64,000 bases of DNA from Nocardioides antri (GTDB taxonomy: Bacteria > Actinomycetota > Actinomycetes > Propionibacteriales > Nocardioidaceae): assembly GCF_008373765.1 (NCBI RefSeq), contig NZ_VUJW01000003.1, positions 682,001 to 746,000 on the forward strand, read 5' to 3'. The notes under the pieces are model-generated. The model had not been told where the DNA came from. It did no database searches and worked only from the letters and a program-made list of their open reading frames with translations. Positions 32,563 through 43,335 of this stretch are shown piece after piece (position 1 is the stretch's first letter; each line of letters opens with the position of its first letter). The position numbers and the translations under genes were made by a program.

Positions 32563-34104
32563 ATGCGGATCGGTATTCCCCGCGAGTCGAAGGCCGGAGA
32601 GACGCTGGTCGCGGCGACCGCGAAGACGGCCAACCAGCTCCAGGGCCTGGGCTACGACGTGGTCGTGGAGTCGGGCGCAGGCGCGCTCGCCGACCAGGCG
32701 GACGAGGCCTTCACCGAGGCGGGCGTGACCGTCGGCAGCGCCGACGACGTCTGGGGTGCCGACGTCGTGGTCAAGGTCAACGCACCGACCGCCGAGGAGA
32801 TCGGCCGGCTCCGCCGGGGGGCGACGATCATCTCGATGATGGCGCCGGCACGCAGCCCCGAGCTGGTCGAGCAGCTAGCAGCAGCGGGCGTCACGGCGCT
32901 GGCGATGGACGCCGTGCCGCGGATCTCGCGCGCGCAGTCGATGGACGTGCTGTCCTCGATGGCCAACGTCGCGGGCTACCGCGCGGTGGTCGAGGCGGCC
33001 CACGAGTTCGGCCGGATGTTCACCGGCCAGGTGACCGCCGCGGGCAAGATGCCGCCGGCGCGGGTGTTCGTGGTCGGCGCGGGCGTGGCCGGCCTGGCCG
33101 CGATCGGAGCCGCGTCCGCGATGGGCGCGATCGTGCGCGCGTTCGACGTCCGCCCCGAGGTGGCCGAGCAGGTCGAGTCGCTCGGCGGTCAGTTCGTCGA
33201 GGTCGATTTCGAGAGCGAGGTCAGCACCGACGGCTACGCGCGGGAGATGACGGCGGAGCAGGAGCAGGCCACCGCCGCGATGTACGACGAGGAGGCCCGT
33301 GCCGCCGACATCGTCATCACCACTGCCCTCATCCCGGGGCGTCCGGCGCCGAAGCTGATCCACGAGGACACGGTCGCCGGGATGCGGCCCGGCAGCGTGA
33401 TCGTCGACATGGCGGCCGCCAACGGCGGCAACTGCGCCGGCACCGAGACCGACAAGCGGGTCGTCACCGACCACGGCGTCACCATCCTCGGCTACACCGA
33501 CCTCGCCGGCCGGCTGCCGGCGCAGACCTCCCAGCTCTACGGCACCAACGTCGTCAACCTGCTCAAGCTGCTCACGCCCGAGAAGGACGGCGAGCTCACC
33601 CTCGACATGGACGACGTCGTCCAGCGCGGCATCACCGTGACCCAGCACCGGGACGGCGAGGCCGAGGTCATGTGGCCGCCGCCGCCGGTGCAGGTCTCGG
33701 CGACCCCGAAGGTGGTCGACACGCACCCGGCGGACAAGGAGGAGAAGAAGCCCAAGCTCACCGCGCGCGGCCGGCTCATGTCGGTCGGCATCGCAGCCCT
33801 GGTGCTGTTCGGGCTGATCGCGATCTCCCCGCCGCCGCTGCAGGAGCGGCTCACCGTCTTCGCGCTCGCGATCGTGATCGGCTACTACGTCATCGGCAAC
33901 GTCCACCACGCGCTGCACACGCCGCTGATGTCGGTGACCAACGCGATCTCCGGGATCATCGTGGTCGGCGCCCTGCTGCAGATCGGCGACGACAGCACGC
34001 CGATCATGCTGCTCGCGTTCGTCGCGACCCTGCTCGCCAGCATCAACGTGTTCGGTGGCTTCGCGGTGACCCGCCGCATGCTCGGACTCTTCACCCGGTC
34101 GTGA
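32563..34104 (+). CDS. pntA: NAD(P) transhydrogenase subunit alpha (PntA)
   Basis: Alpha subunit of proton-translocating transhydrogenase, which uses the proton gradient to make NADPH from NADH. Residues 1 to about 380 form the NAD(H)-binding domain I ([18 protein letters not shown]) and residues about 405-510 carry four transmembrane helices, as in the undivided E. coli-type subunit. The ATG at 32563 is preferred over GTG 32560 because GAGG stands five bases before it. pntB follows after 25 bp. A TAGGTT at 32512-32517 may be the -10 box. Confidence 0.95.
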   Translation: MRIGIPRESKAGETLVAATAKTANQLQGLGYDVVVESGAGALADQADEAFTEAGVTVGSADDVWGADVVVKVNAPTAEEIGRLRRGATIISMMAPARSPELVEQLAAAGVTALAMDAVPRISRAQSMDVLSSMANVAGYRAVVEAAHEFGRMFTGQVTAAGKMPPARVFVVGAGVAGLAAIGAASAMGAIVRAFDVRPEVAEQVESLGGQFVEVDFESEVSTDGYAREMTAEQEQATAAMYDEEARAADIVITTALIPGRPAPKLIHEDTVAGMRPGSVIVDMAAANGGNCAGTETDKRVVTDHGVTILGYTDLAGRLPAQTSQLYGTNVVNLLKLLTPEKDGELTLDMDDVVQRGITVTQHRDGEAEVMWPPPPVQVSATPKVVDTHPADKEEKKPKLTARGRLMSVGIAALVLFGLIAISPPPLQERLTVFALAIVIGYYVIGNVHHALHTPLMSVTNAISGIIVVGALLQIGDDSTPIMLLAFVATLLASINVFGGFAVTRRMLGLFTRS

Positions 34105-34129
34105 CCGCAGGACAGAGGGACTAACTCAC

Positions 34130-35557
<1,428 letters not shown>

Positions 35558-35560
35558 CGG

Positions 35561-36166
35561 TCACGAGCCCGGGATGGGTGCGCGCCAGCCGCGGCGGATG
35601 GCGATCAGCCGCCAGCCGGTGGTGAGCGCCGCAGCGGGTACGGCGACCGCGGCCGTCGGGGCGTCGAGGTGGAAGCCGACCGCGGCGACCGCGGACCCGG
35701 CGAGGGCAGGGATCGCGTAGAGCTCACCGCTGGTGAGGACCACCGGGACCTGCCCGGCGAGGACGTCGCGGATCACGCCGCCGCCGATCCCGGTGACCAT
35801 GCCGAGGATCGCCGCGGGCAGCGGGCTCAGCCCGTGCTCGGCGGCCTTGAGCGCGCCGGCGACGCAGAACAGCCCGAGCCCGAAGGCGTCGAAGACGTTG
35901 ACCAGCGGGTCCATCCGCGCGAGCGCCGGGTGGAAGAAGAACGTCAACAGCCCCGCCCCGACCGGCACCAGGAGGTAGCGCCAGTCGGCCAGCGCGGCCG
36001 GTGGCGTCTCGCCGATGAGGACGTCGCGGATCCAGCCGCCGCCCAGTCCGGTGACCGTGGCCAACACGAGCACGCCGACGATGTCGAGCCGCTGGCGTAC
36101 GGCGACCAGCCCGCCCGACACGGCGAACACGGCGATCCCGAGCAGGTCGAGGAGCAGGAGCAGCAT
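35561..36166 (-). CDS. TRIC-like cation channel family membrane protein (UPF0126)
   Basis: A 201-residue, almost wholly hydrophobic protein built from two repeats of three helices plus one, each repeat with the family signature GLGGGWIRDVL (near 41-51) and GIGGGVIRDVL. Structures of bacterial relatives show trimeric intracellular cation (TRIC) channels; other members are annotated as glycine transporters. The gene follows thpR after six bases and is likely cotranscribed with it. Confidence 0.85.
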   Translation of the reverse strand: MLLLLLDLLGIAVFAVSGGLVAVRQRLDIVGVLVLATVTGLGGGWIRDVLIGETPPAALADWRYLLVPVGAGLLTFFFHPALARMDPLVNVFDAFGLGLFCVAGALKAAEHGLSPLPAAILGMVTGIGGGVIRDVLAGQVPVVLTSGELYAIPALAGSAVAAVGFHLDAPTAAVAVPAAALTTGWRLIAIRRGWRAPIPGS

Positions 36167-36172
36167 GCGTGC

Positions 36173-36745
36173 CTACTGGCCCAGGGGGATCTCGGCGACG
36201 GTCTCGTATCGCGGCCGCTTGCCGGGGCCCTCGCCGAGGTGCGAGGCGAGCACGGTCGCCTCGAGGACCGGCCACTCCGGTCCGGTGTAGGTCTCCAGCA
36301 GCCGCACCCAGTTGGTGGTGTCGGCCTGCCGGCGGAGCCGCGCGATGGTCAGGTGCGGCCGGAACCGCTGGCCGTCGACCTCGGTGCCGACGGTGACCGC
36401 GGCGTTGCGGGCACGCCCCGCGATCCGTTCGAGCACGACGTCGGCCCCCTCGCTCTCGGGCACGACCCCCACGGCGAGCGCGCGGGTCTGGGCGGCGTTC
36501 GGGAACGCGAGCGGCCCGGCCAGGCGGACGACCGGGACCGGGGTGCGGGCCAGCCCGTCGGCCAGCCGGTCGGCGTACTCGTCGATGAGGTGGTCGGCCA
36601 CGCTGGGCATGAACGCGAGGGTGATGTGGAACTGCTCGGCCAGGGTCCAGCGGAACTCACCGGCCTCACGCCTGGGCTCGAGGAACTCGTCGAGGTGCTC
36701 GACGACGTCCGCCGGCGGGACGATCGCTGCGAAGAGGCGGGCCAT
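36173..36745 (-). CDS. thpR: RNA 2',3'-cyclic phosphodiesterase (LigT/ThpR family)
   Basis: 2H phosphoesterase with both catalytic HxT motifs, HITLAF and HLTIAR, set about 80 residues apart in a 190-residue protein of standard size. It opens 2',3'-cyclic RNA ends. The biological RNA target is not known in most bacteria. ATG 36745 overlaps the stop of the VIT family gene by four bases, so it belongs to a VIT, thpR, TRIC transcription unit. Confidence 0.88.
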   Translation of the reverse strand: MARLFAAIVPPADVVEHLDEFLEPRREAGEFRWTLAEQFHITLAFMPSVADHLIDEYADRLADGLARTPVPVVRLAGPLAFPNAAQTRALAVGVVPESEGADVVLERIAGRARNAAVTVGTEVDGQRFRPHLTIARLRRQADTTNWVRLLETYTGPEWPVLEATVLASHLGEGPGKRPRYETVAEIPLGQ

Positions 36746-37503
36746 CAGATCTGGGTCCCGAGGGCCTGGCCGATCAGGTGGGTCACGACCATGGCGAGCA
36801 GTCCGCCGAGCATGTTCCGGCGCACCGCCCGGCCGACGGCTCCGTAGCCGAACCGGGCGCTCGCCCACCCGGTCAGCGCCAGGGCGGCGGTCACGGCGGC
36901 GACGGTGACGACCACGCGCAGGTCGGGCGTCACGAACAGGATCGTGCAGAGCGGCAGCAGCGCGCCGAGCGTGAAGGCCACCATCGATGCGAGCGCGGCG
37001 TTCCACGGGCTCGTCAGGTCGTCGGGATCGATGCCGAGCTCGACCTCGGCGTGCGCCGCGAGCGCGTCCTTCGCGGTGAGCTGGCGGGCCACCCGCAGTG
37101 CGAGGTCGGGGTCGAGCCCCTTCTCGACGTAGAGCCCGGCGAGCTCGGCGAGCTCGTCCTCCGGGTCCTCCTTGAGCTCGCGCCTCTCCTTCGCCAGCAG
37201 CGCCTCCTCGGAGTCGCGCTGGGTGCTGACGGAGACGTACTCGCCGGCCGCCATGCTCAAGGCACCGGCGGCCAGTGCGGCGACACCCGCGACCATGATC
37301 GCCGTGCGGTCGGTGGTCGCGCCGGCGACGCCGAGCACGGTGGCCGCGACCGACACGATGCCGTCGTTGGCCCCGAGCACGCCTGCCCGCAGCCAGTTCA
37401 GCCGGTCGTTGAAAGACGACTCGTGCGGCTCGTCGGCATGGCCGCCCAGGTGCGGCGGATCCGCCTCGGCGGCAGCGCCCGGATCGACTGCGGTGGTGTC
37501 CAT
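36745..37503 (-). CDS. VIT1/CCC1 family transporter
   Basis: Integral membrane protein related to vacuolar iron/manganese transporters. Helices cluster in two blocks (residues about 40-95 and 165-250) around a cytosolic acidic domain (KERRELKEDPEDELAELAGLY), where family members bind metal. The LRAGVLGANDGIVS motif is diagnostic. It probably exports or detoxifies iron or manganese. Start is ATG 37503. It lies 17 bases after the amidohydrolase stop of the amine operon on the same strand; read-through is possible but there is no functional link. Confidence 0.87.
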   Translation of the reverse strand: MDTTAVDPGAAAEADPPHLGGHADEPHESSFNDRLNWLRAGVLGANDGIVSVAATVLGVAGATTDRTAIMVAGVAALAAGALSMAAGEYVSVSTQRDSEEALLAKERRELKEDPEDELAELAGLYVEKGLDPDLALRVARQLTAKDALAAHAEVELGIDPDDLTSPWNAALASMVAFTLGALLPLCTILFVTPDLRVVVTVAAVTAALALTGWASARFGYGAVGRAVRRNMLGGLLAMVVTHLIGQALGTQI

Positions 37504-37520
37504 CCCCCCATCATCCCCGG

Positions 37521-39107
37521 TCAGGTGACGACAGCCTCCCCTGCAACCACCGTGCCGCGGATCTCGATCGTTCCGAGCTCCTCGGGTGCGGTCGTGAGCG
37601 GGTCCGCGCCGAAGACGGTGAAGTCCGCGTCGTACCCCGGAGCGATCCGGCCGCGGTGGTCCTCCTCGCCCGACGCGAGCGCGGCGTGGCAGGTGAAGCC
37701 CTCGAGCACCTGGCGGGCGTCGAGCGCCTGCTCGGGCCGGATCGCCTCCATCTCGGGACGGTCGAACCGGCGCCGCAGCCGGGCGTCGGCCATGATCCAG
37801 CGCGGGTCGTACGGCGCGATCGGCCAGTCCGAGCCGAGCGCGACGACGCCGCCGACCGAGCGGATGTCGCTCCACCGGAAGCCGTTGTCGACGCGGATGT
37901 CCCCCAGCCGCTGCGACCACGAGTCGCTGCGGTCGGCTCGGTTGAAGCAGGTGCAGTGCAGCGGTTGCATGCTGGCCGCCGCGGCGCCGGACCCGAACAT
38001 CTTCACGACGTCGTCGGGGATGGTCTCGATGTGCTCGATCCGGTGCCGCGCGAGCGGGCCGTGCTGCTCGCGCAGGGCGACGAACAGCTCGATCACCTGC
38101 CGCACGCCGCGGTCGCCGATCGCGTGGACGGCGCAGTTCACGCCGGCCCGGTGGAGCATCATCACGGCGTCCCGGAACCGGTCGAAGTCGCGCCAGAGGG
38201 CGTCGAGGCCCTCGCCGTGGGTGTCGGCGTACTCCAGCCAGCCGGTCCCGTGGTCGATGGTGCCGTCGACCATGAGCTTGACGCCCTCGACCCGCCACCG
38301 CCGGCCGTGCTGTCCCTGCAGCGCGAGTACGCCGTCCGGCCCGTCGTCCTCGGGCATGAGCATCGGGTTGAAGCCCATCCGGAGCGGCAGTTCGCCGTCC
38401 TCCTCCAGCAGGGTGACCAGCTCGTGCGCCGGGTCGCGGAAGTCCATCGCGTGCAGGCCGGTGTAGCCGACCGCGGCCATGCCGCCGAGCAGCGCGCGGA
38501 GGCGGTCGACCTGCTCGGCGATCGTCAGCGGCGGGATCACCTTCTCGACCACCTCGCAGGCGTCGGCCTCGACCAGGTAGCCGGTCGGGCGGCCGTCCGC
38601 GTCGAGGTCGACCCGCGAGCTGGAGGCGAAGGTGATCGGCCCGTCCACGCCGGCGAGGGCGAGCGCCTCGCGGGACGCGATCGACGCGTGGCCGTCGTAG
38701 ATCTGGACGTAGCCGGGGATGCCCGCGAACGCGGGACCGAGGTCCTCGGCCGTCGGCGCCCTGCCGCCGAACACCACCGGGTTGAGGCCCCACCCCTTCA
38801 GCCAGGCGCCCGGCGCCAGCCGGTCCCGCTCCTCGGCGAGCAGCGCGCGCACGGCGTCGAGGTCGAGCGCGTCGGTCAGGTCGACGCCGTCGGTCAGCTC
38901 GAGGCCCGCGACAGGATGGGCGTGGCCGTCGACGAGGCCCGGGGTCAGGACGGCGTCGCCGTGGTCGACGACCTCGACCCCGGTGCCCCGGAGGTCCGCG
39001 GCGTCGCCGACGGCGACCACCCGGCCGTCCTCGACGAGGACGCCGGTCGCTTCGGGCGCGGCGGGGTCGAGGGTGTGGACGATCTGCGCGACGTAGAGGC
39101 GCCTCAC
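37521..39107 (-). CDS. amidohydrolase family protein (YtcJ-like)
   Basis: Metal-dependent amidohydrolase of 528 aa. Metal ligands are visible in LTPGLVDGHAHP (first HxH), VHAIGD and HRIEHIE, and GSDWP near the C-terminus holds the last Asp ligand. The YtcJ-like group includes enzymes that cleave N-acyl or imide bonds; substrates are mostly unknown. GTG 39107 overlaps the stop of the DDAH-type gene (GTGA), so it is translated as the last gene of the amine operon. I infer that it trims a product or precursor of the deiminase pathway. Confidence 0.85.
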   Translation of the reverse strand: MRRLYVAQIVHTLDPAAPEATGVLVEDGRVVAVGDAADLRGTGVEVVDHGDAVLTPGLVDGHAHPVAGLELTDGVDLTDALDLDAVRALLAEERDRLAPGAWLKGWGLNPVVFGGRAPTAEDLGPAFAGIPGYVQIYDGHASIASREALALAGVDGPITFASSSRVDLDADGRPTGYLVEADACEVVEKVIPPLTIAEQVDRLRALLGGMAAVGYTGLHAMDFRDPAHELVTLLEEDGELPLRMGFNPMLMPEDDGPDGVLALQGQHGRRWRVEGVKLMVDGTIDHGTGWLEYADTHGEGLDALWRDFDRFRDAVMMLHRAGVNCAVHAIGDRGVRQVIELFVALREQHGPLARHRIEHIETIPDDVVKMFGSGAAAASMQPLHCTCFNRADRSDSWSQRLGDIRVDNGFRWSDIRSVGGVVALGSDWPIAPYDPRWIMADARLRRRFDRPEMEAIRPEQALDARQVLEGFTCHAALASGEEDHRGRIAPGYDADFTVFGADPLTTAPEELGTIEIRGTVVAGEAVVT

Positions 39108-39877
39108 GGCCGAACCCTGACGCTGAGGCAGGTGACGCAGCCCTCGAGCTTCTCGAACTCCTCGATGTCGACGGTGACGACGTCGAGGCCGCGCGCCCGC
39201 AGCAGCTCGGCGGTCTGCGGCGCCCGGGAGCTCATCAGCACCGTCCGGTCGTCGAGCACCACGACGTGGGCGCCCGGCTCCTCGGGGACCTCGAGGTAGG
39301 GAGCGAAGAGGGACGGGTCGTCGACCACCGGCCCGTAGCCGATGACGGTGCCGTCCGGCAGTGCGGTGATCGCGCTCTTGAGGTGGAGCGCCTTGGTGAC
39401 GGGGACGGCGACCACCGTCCACCCGCGCGGCTCGAGGATCGTCCGGAGCTGCTCGACCGCGGCTGCGTCGGTGGTGCCGGTGAGCCCGACGTACGCCGTA
39501 CGGCCGACCTTGAGCACGTCGCCACCGTCCAGGTGGCCGTCGGTGATGGTGACGGTCTCGAAGCCGAGCTCGCGGATCTTCTTCTCCGCGCCGGCGGTCT
39601 CAGGGTTGCGCGCCGGCTCGGCCGGGTTGGTGATGACCGCGAGGTCGCCGAACACGACGACCGCGTCCTCGACGAACACCGAGTCGGGCAGGCTGTCGTC
39701 ACCCTCGACCTCGACGGTCGGCCAGCCGGCGGCCTCGAGCGCGTCGACGTAGCCGCGCCACTGCACGCGCGCCTTCTCGACGTCGACGGGCTGCCGGTCG
39801 ATGAACGTGACGATGCCGTCGGCGAGCGTCGCGGCCGGCGGCCGGACCAGGGCGTACGGCGGGGTGGGGGTGCTCAA
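39104..39877 (-). CDS. dimethylargininase (DDAH)-type amidinohydrolase
   Basis: Member of the guanidino-group-modifying superfamily. It would hydrolyse methylated arginines to citrulline plus methylamine or dimethylamine, or a related guanidine. Visible features: FVEDAVVVFGDLAVIT (substrate carboxylate region), the HLDGGDVL motif, HLKSAI with the catalytic His, and the C-terminal Cys250 in GCVTCLSV. Length 257 aa is typical of bacterial DDAH. The start is a TTG at 39877 with AGGAGG six bases upstream. It lies 11 bases after aguB in the operon. Confidence 0.87.
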   Translation of the reverse strand: MSTPTPPYALVRPPAATLADGIVTFIDRQPVDVEKARVQWRGYVDALEAAGWPTVEVEGDDSLPDSVFVEDAVVVFGDLAVITNPAEPARNPETAGAEKKIRELGFETVTITDGHLDGGDVLKVGRTAYVGLTGTTDAAAVEQLRTILEPRGWTVVAVPVTKALHLKSAITALPDGTVIGYGPVVDDPSLFAPYLEVPEEPGAHVVVLDDRTVLMSSRAPQTAELLRARGLDVVTVDIEEFEKLEGCVTCLSVRVRP

Positions 39878-39888
39878 CGTGCTCCTCC

Positions 39889-40836
39889 TCAGAGCTCGGC
39901 GGATCCGTGGGGGGCGACCAGGGCGTCGTAGGTGTCCGGACGGCGCGTGGTCAAGAACGGGAACAGGTCCAGCCAGTCGCGGCGCTGTGCGAGGTCGAGG
40001 GTGGCGACCAGGGCGACGTCGCCCTCCCGCGGCGCCTCGACCAGCACCCGGCCGTAGGGGTCGCTGATGAAGGACGAGCCGTAGAACGTGATGACGCCCT
40101 CGGAGCCCCACCGGTTCGGGACGACCATGAACACGCCGCTGGTGATGCCGTTGCCGACGATGACGTGCCGCCACAGCGGCTGGGTGTCGAAGTCGGGGTG
40201 GTCGGGCTCGGAGCCGATCGCGGTCGGGTAGGCGAGCACCTCGGCACCGCCGAGCGAGTAGGCGCGGGCCACCTCGGGGAACCACTCGTCCCAGCAGGTC
40301 GGCAGGCCGACCCGCGGCGCGGACGGCAGGGCCAGGTCGACGACGGGGTACGCCGCCTCGGCCGGGCCGGGACGGAAGTAGGTGTCCTCGTAGTAGCCCG
40401 TGGTGATCGGGATGTGCAGCTTGCGGGTCCGGCCGACCAGGGCGCCGTCGGGCGAGACCATGATCGCCGTGTTGTAGCCGCGCCCGTCCCCGGTGTCCTC
40501 ACGCTCGTAGAGCGAGGCGTGCACGAAGACGCCGTTCTCCTTCGCGGCCTGCGCCGCGAGCGCGAAGGTCGGCCCGCCCTCGAGGTCCTCCGCGAGCTCG
40601 ACCGGCCGGTCACCGGCCCGGACGTCTGCGGGATAGCGGAGCAGCGTGAGCTCGGGCAGGAACACGACCTCCGCACCGGCGTCCGCCGCGGAGCGGATGC
40701 CGTCCTGCAGCACGGCGGCGTGCTCGTCGGCGTCCTCGTGCCAGCGGGTCTGGACGAGCCCGACGGTCAGGGGCGAGCGGTCGGTGTCGGTCACCCGCGC
40801 CGGGGAGGGTTGCGGGAGGGCGACGAGGGTCTTCAC
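39889..40836 (-). CDS. aguB: N-carbamoylputrescine amidase (AguB-like nitrilase)
   Basis: Carbon-nitrogen hydrolase with the full nitrilase triad: Glu62 in LPEL, Lys139 in RKLHIP and Cys181 in PTCWDEWFPE. The phrases CWDEWFPEVARAYSLGGAEVL and FYGSSFISDPYG match N-carbamoylputrescine amidases, which yield putrescine, CO2 and ammonia. Coupling to the agmatine deiminase gene through a GTGA overlap at 40836 supports this over beta-ureidopropionase. AGAGGT precedes the GTG by five bases. Residues 1-22 form a short extra N-terminal stretch. Confidence 0.92.
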   Translation of the reverse strand: MKTLVALPQPSPARVTDTDRSPLTVGLVQTRWHEDADEHAAVLQDGIRSAADAGAEVVFLPELTLLRYPADVRAGDRPVELAEDLEGGPTFALAAQAAKENGVFVHASLYEREDTGDGRGYNTAIMVSPDGALVGRTRKLHIPITTGYYEDTYFRPGPAEAAYPVVDLALPSAPRVGLPTCWDEWFPEVARAYSLGGAEVLAYPTAIGSEPDHPDFDTQPLWRHVIVGNGITSGVFMVVPNRWGSEGVITFYGSSFISDPYGRVLVEAPREGDVALVATLDLAQRRDWLDLFPFLTTRRPDTYDALVAPHGSAEL

Positions 40837-41933
40837 GGCGTACCTCTTTCGTTGGTCGGGCTTGTCGGGACCGCCGGCGTCACGGCCGGCTGTTGCTGGG
40901 TGATGCAGTGGATTCCGCCGCCGCGGGCGAAGAGCGCCCGGGCGTCGACGGTCACCACCGACCGGCCGGGGTAGGCGTCGGCGATGACCTCGCGCGCCTC
41001 GGCGTCGACCGGGTCGTCGAACGAGCACGCCACGACCCCGCCGTTGAGGACGAAGTGGTTGACGTAGCTGTAGTCGACCCAGCCCACGTCGTCGACGAGG
41101 GTCTTGGGTGCCGGCAGCCGGACCACCTCGAGCGGCCGGCCGTCCGCGTCGGTTTCGCGGGACAGCAGGTCGACGACCTCCGCGGTCACGGCGGCGTCGG
41201 GGTGGCTCTCGTCGCGCTGGTCGTGGACGAGCAGGCGACCCGGCGCGGTGAACGTCGCGACGATGTCGACGTGGCCGCGGGTGCCGAAGCGCTCGGAGTC
41301 ACGGGTGAGGCCGCGGGGCAGCCAGATCACCTTGCGGGCGCCGACGGTGCGGACGAGCTCGGCCTCCACGTCCGCCTTGGTCCAGCCGGGGTTGCGGAAC
41401 GGGTCGAGCTGCACGGTCTCGGTGACGAGGAACGTGCCGAGCCCGTCGGTGTGGATGCCGCCACCCTCGTTGACCATCGGCGAGTCGATCCGCACCGCTC
41501 CGCTGAGGTCGGTCGCGACACCGCTGGCGTGCGCGTCGTTGTCCCAGATGGCCCACTCCTGTTGGCCCCAGCCGTTGAAGACCCAGTTGACCGCGCCGAG
41601 GCTCCGTTGCCCGTCGGCACCGGTGCCGACCACGAAGGTGGGCCCGATGTCGCGGTACCACGCGTCGTCCAGCCGGGCGTCGACCTGCTCGACGGCGCTC
41701 GACAGCCGGCGCCTGGCCTCGTCACGTCCGGACGGGTCGACCACCACGCTGATCGGCTCGAGCTCGGAGATCGCGTTGGCCACCGCGGCCCAGGCGGTGC
41801 GGGCCTCCTCGGCCTCGGCGGCGGTCTCACCCAGCGTGTACGGCGCCGACGGCCATGCCATCCAGGCGCGCTCGTGCGGCTCGGTCTCGGCCGGCATCCG
41901 CCACTGTGGAGTCGTCCCGTTCTTGGAGATCAC
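40833..41933 (-). CDS. aguA: agmatine deiminase
   Basis: Converts agmatine to N-carbamoylputrescine and ammonia. A peptidyl-arginine-deiminase superfamily protein of 366 aa with typical motifs MPAETEPHERAWMAWP near the start, DDAWYRDIGPTFV, NEGGGIHTDGLGT, and the catalytic Cys343 in GGGIHCITQQQP. The GTG at 41933 overlaps the TetR stop (GTGA) and its own stop overlaps the aguB start, so the pair should be made in step. Confidence 0.95.
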   Translation of the reverse strand: MISKNGTTPQWRMPAETEPHERAWMAWPSAPYTLGETAAEAEEARTAWAAVANAISELEPISVVVDPSGRDEARRRLSSAVEQVDARLDDAWYRDIGPTFVVGTGADGQRSLGAVNWVFNGWGQQEWAIWDNDAHASGVATDLSGAVRIDSPMVNEGGGIHTDGLGTFLVTETVQLDPFRNPGWTKADVEAELVRTVGARKVIWLPRGLTRDSERFGTRGHVDIVATFTAPGRLLVHDQRDESHPDAAVTAEVVDLLSRETDADGRPLEVVRLPAPKTLVDDVGWVDYSYVNHFVLNGGVVACSFDDPVDAEAREVIADAYPGRSVVTVDARALFARGGGIHCITQQQPAVTPAVPTSPTNERGTP

Positions 41934-42535
41934 TGGTCACCGCCGTCACGCCAAGGGAGGAGCGGGCCGACGAACTGGCGCACGATGCGCATCGCGACCT
42001 CGTGGTCGACCGGCCGGTAGCCGACGACCACCCGGATCGTCAGGCCGTCGAGCAGCGCGGAGACGCCCTCGACGATGAGGTCGAGGTCGATGTCGTCGGG
42101 CAGCTCGCCGCGGTCGACGCCGTACTTCAAGGTGTCGCGCAGGAGGCCCTGCCACTCCGTCTCCAGCTCGGAGATCAGCTCGAGGACGTCCTTCTGGTGC
42201 ACGGCACCGGCCCACGCCTCGAGCCACATCAGCAGGCCGCTGTCGTCGAGGCCGGCAGGGGCGCCGGTGTCGAGCACCCACTCCCACCGCTCGCGGGCCG
42301 ACGGCATCGCCTCGAACGCCCGCAGGACGGTCTCGCGCAGGTCCTGCTCGACGATGCGCAGCGCGGCCATGAACAGGTCGTTCTTGCTGTCGAAGTAGTA
42401 GAGGAGGTGCGCGCCGGTCATCCCCAGGCTCTCGCCGAGGTCGGAGAGACGGACGTTGTTGACGCCCTGCGCGCTGAGGGGGCGGATCGCCGCCCGTGCG
42501 ATCTCGGCACGCCTCTCCTGGCGTTTGGTGGTCAT
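41930..42535 (-). CDS. TetR/AcrR regulator inside the amine operon
   Basis: A 201-residue TetR protein with helix-turn-helix at about residues 10-55 (LSDLGESLGMTGAHLLYYFDSKNDLF). It is encoded in the middle of the operon, joined by 4-nt overlaps to the ABC ATPase gene before and aguA after, so its level rises with the enzymes: a feedback arrangement. Its probable site is the palindrome at 47547-47563 upstream of the first gene. The ligand may be agmatine or putrescine, which is inference. Confidence 0.87.
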   Translation of the reverse strand: MTTKRQERRAEIARAAIRPLSAQGVNNVRLSDLGESLGMTGAHLLYYFDSKNDLFMAALRIVEQDLRETVLRAFEAMPSARERWEWVLDTGAPAGLDDSGLLMWLEAWAGAVHQKDVLELISELETEWQGLLRDTLKYGVDRGELPDDIDLDLIVEGVSALLDGLTIRVVVGYRPVDHEVAMRIVRQFVGPLLPWRDGGDQ

Positions 42536-43335
42536 CCAAGCTCCTGTGCTCGAAGGGTGGGTGCGGCAGCGATCAGCTCCGCGGTGTAGGGATCTGCAGG
42601 GGACGCGAGGAGCGAGCCGACCGGTCCCTCCTCGACGACCCGACCGCGCCGCATGACGACGGCGCTGTCACAGAGGTAGCGCACCAGGTCCAGGTCGTGG
42701 CTGATGCACACCAGGGTCACCTCGGTCGTGCTCCGCAGCTCGGCGAGCAGGTCGAGCACCGAGGCCTGGACGACGACGTCGAGCGCGCTGGTGGCCTCGT
42801 CGGCGACGATCAGCTCCGGCTCGAGCGCCAACGCGCGGGCGATGGCGACCCGTTGCTTCTGGCCACCCGACAGCCGGGCCGGCCGGGCGTCCCGGAGGGA
42901 CGACGACAGGTGCACCAGGTCGAGCAGCTCGCCGACCCGCCGGTCGACCTGCGCAGCCGGGACCACCCGGTGCACGTGGAGCAGCTCCGCGAGGGTCGCG
43001 CCGACGGTGTGCGCCGGGTTGAGCGTGGTGCCGGGGTCCTGGAACACCATCTGCATCGCCCGCCGCGTCGCCAGGTCGCGACGCGGTGTAAGCACCGCGC
43101 CGCGGAACCGGATCTCGCCGGCGTCCGGGGCGTGCAGTCCGAGGACGGCCCGCATCAGGGTCGACTTGCCGGACCCGGACTCGCCCACGATCCCGACCGC
43201 CCCGCCCGCCGGGACGGTGAGGCTGACGTCGTCGACGGCCACGAGCGGGGAGACGTCCCTGCGCAGCGCCCGGTCCAGCAGGCTCGGGCGACCGAACCGG
43301 ACGGTGACGTGGTCGATCTCGAGCAGCGGGGTCAT
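42532..43335 (-). CDS. ABC transporter ATPase (OppF/DppF type)
   Basis: ATP-binding subunit of a peptide/opine-type importer. Walker A GESGSGKST, Q-loop VFQDPG, signature LSGGQKQR and Walker B LIVADEAT are intact in a 267-residue protein. ATG 43335 overlaps the preceding ATPase stop (ATGA). It works with the other ATPase, two permeases and the lipoprotein encoded upstream. Confidence 0.93.
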   Translation of the reverse strand: MTPLLEIDHVTVRFGRPSLLDRALRRDVSPLVAVDDVSLTVPAGGAVGIVGESGSGKSTLMRAVLGLHAPDAGEIRFRGAVLTPRRDLATRRAMQMVFQDPGTTLNPAHTVGATLAELLHVHRVVPAAQVDRRVGELLDLVHLSSSLRDARPARLSGGQKQRVAIARALALEPELIVADEATSALDVVVQASVLDLLAELRSTTEVTLVCISHDLDLVRYLCDSAVVMRRGRVVEEGPVGSLLASPADPYTAELIAAAPTLRAQELG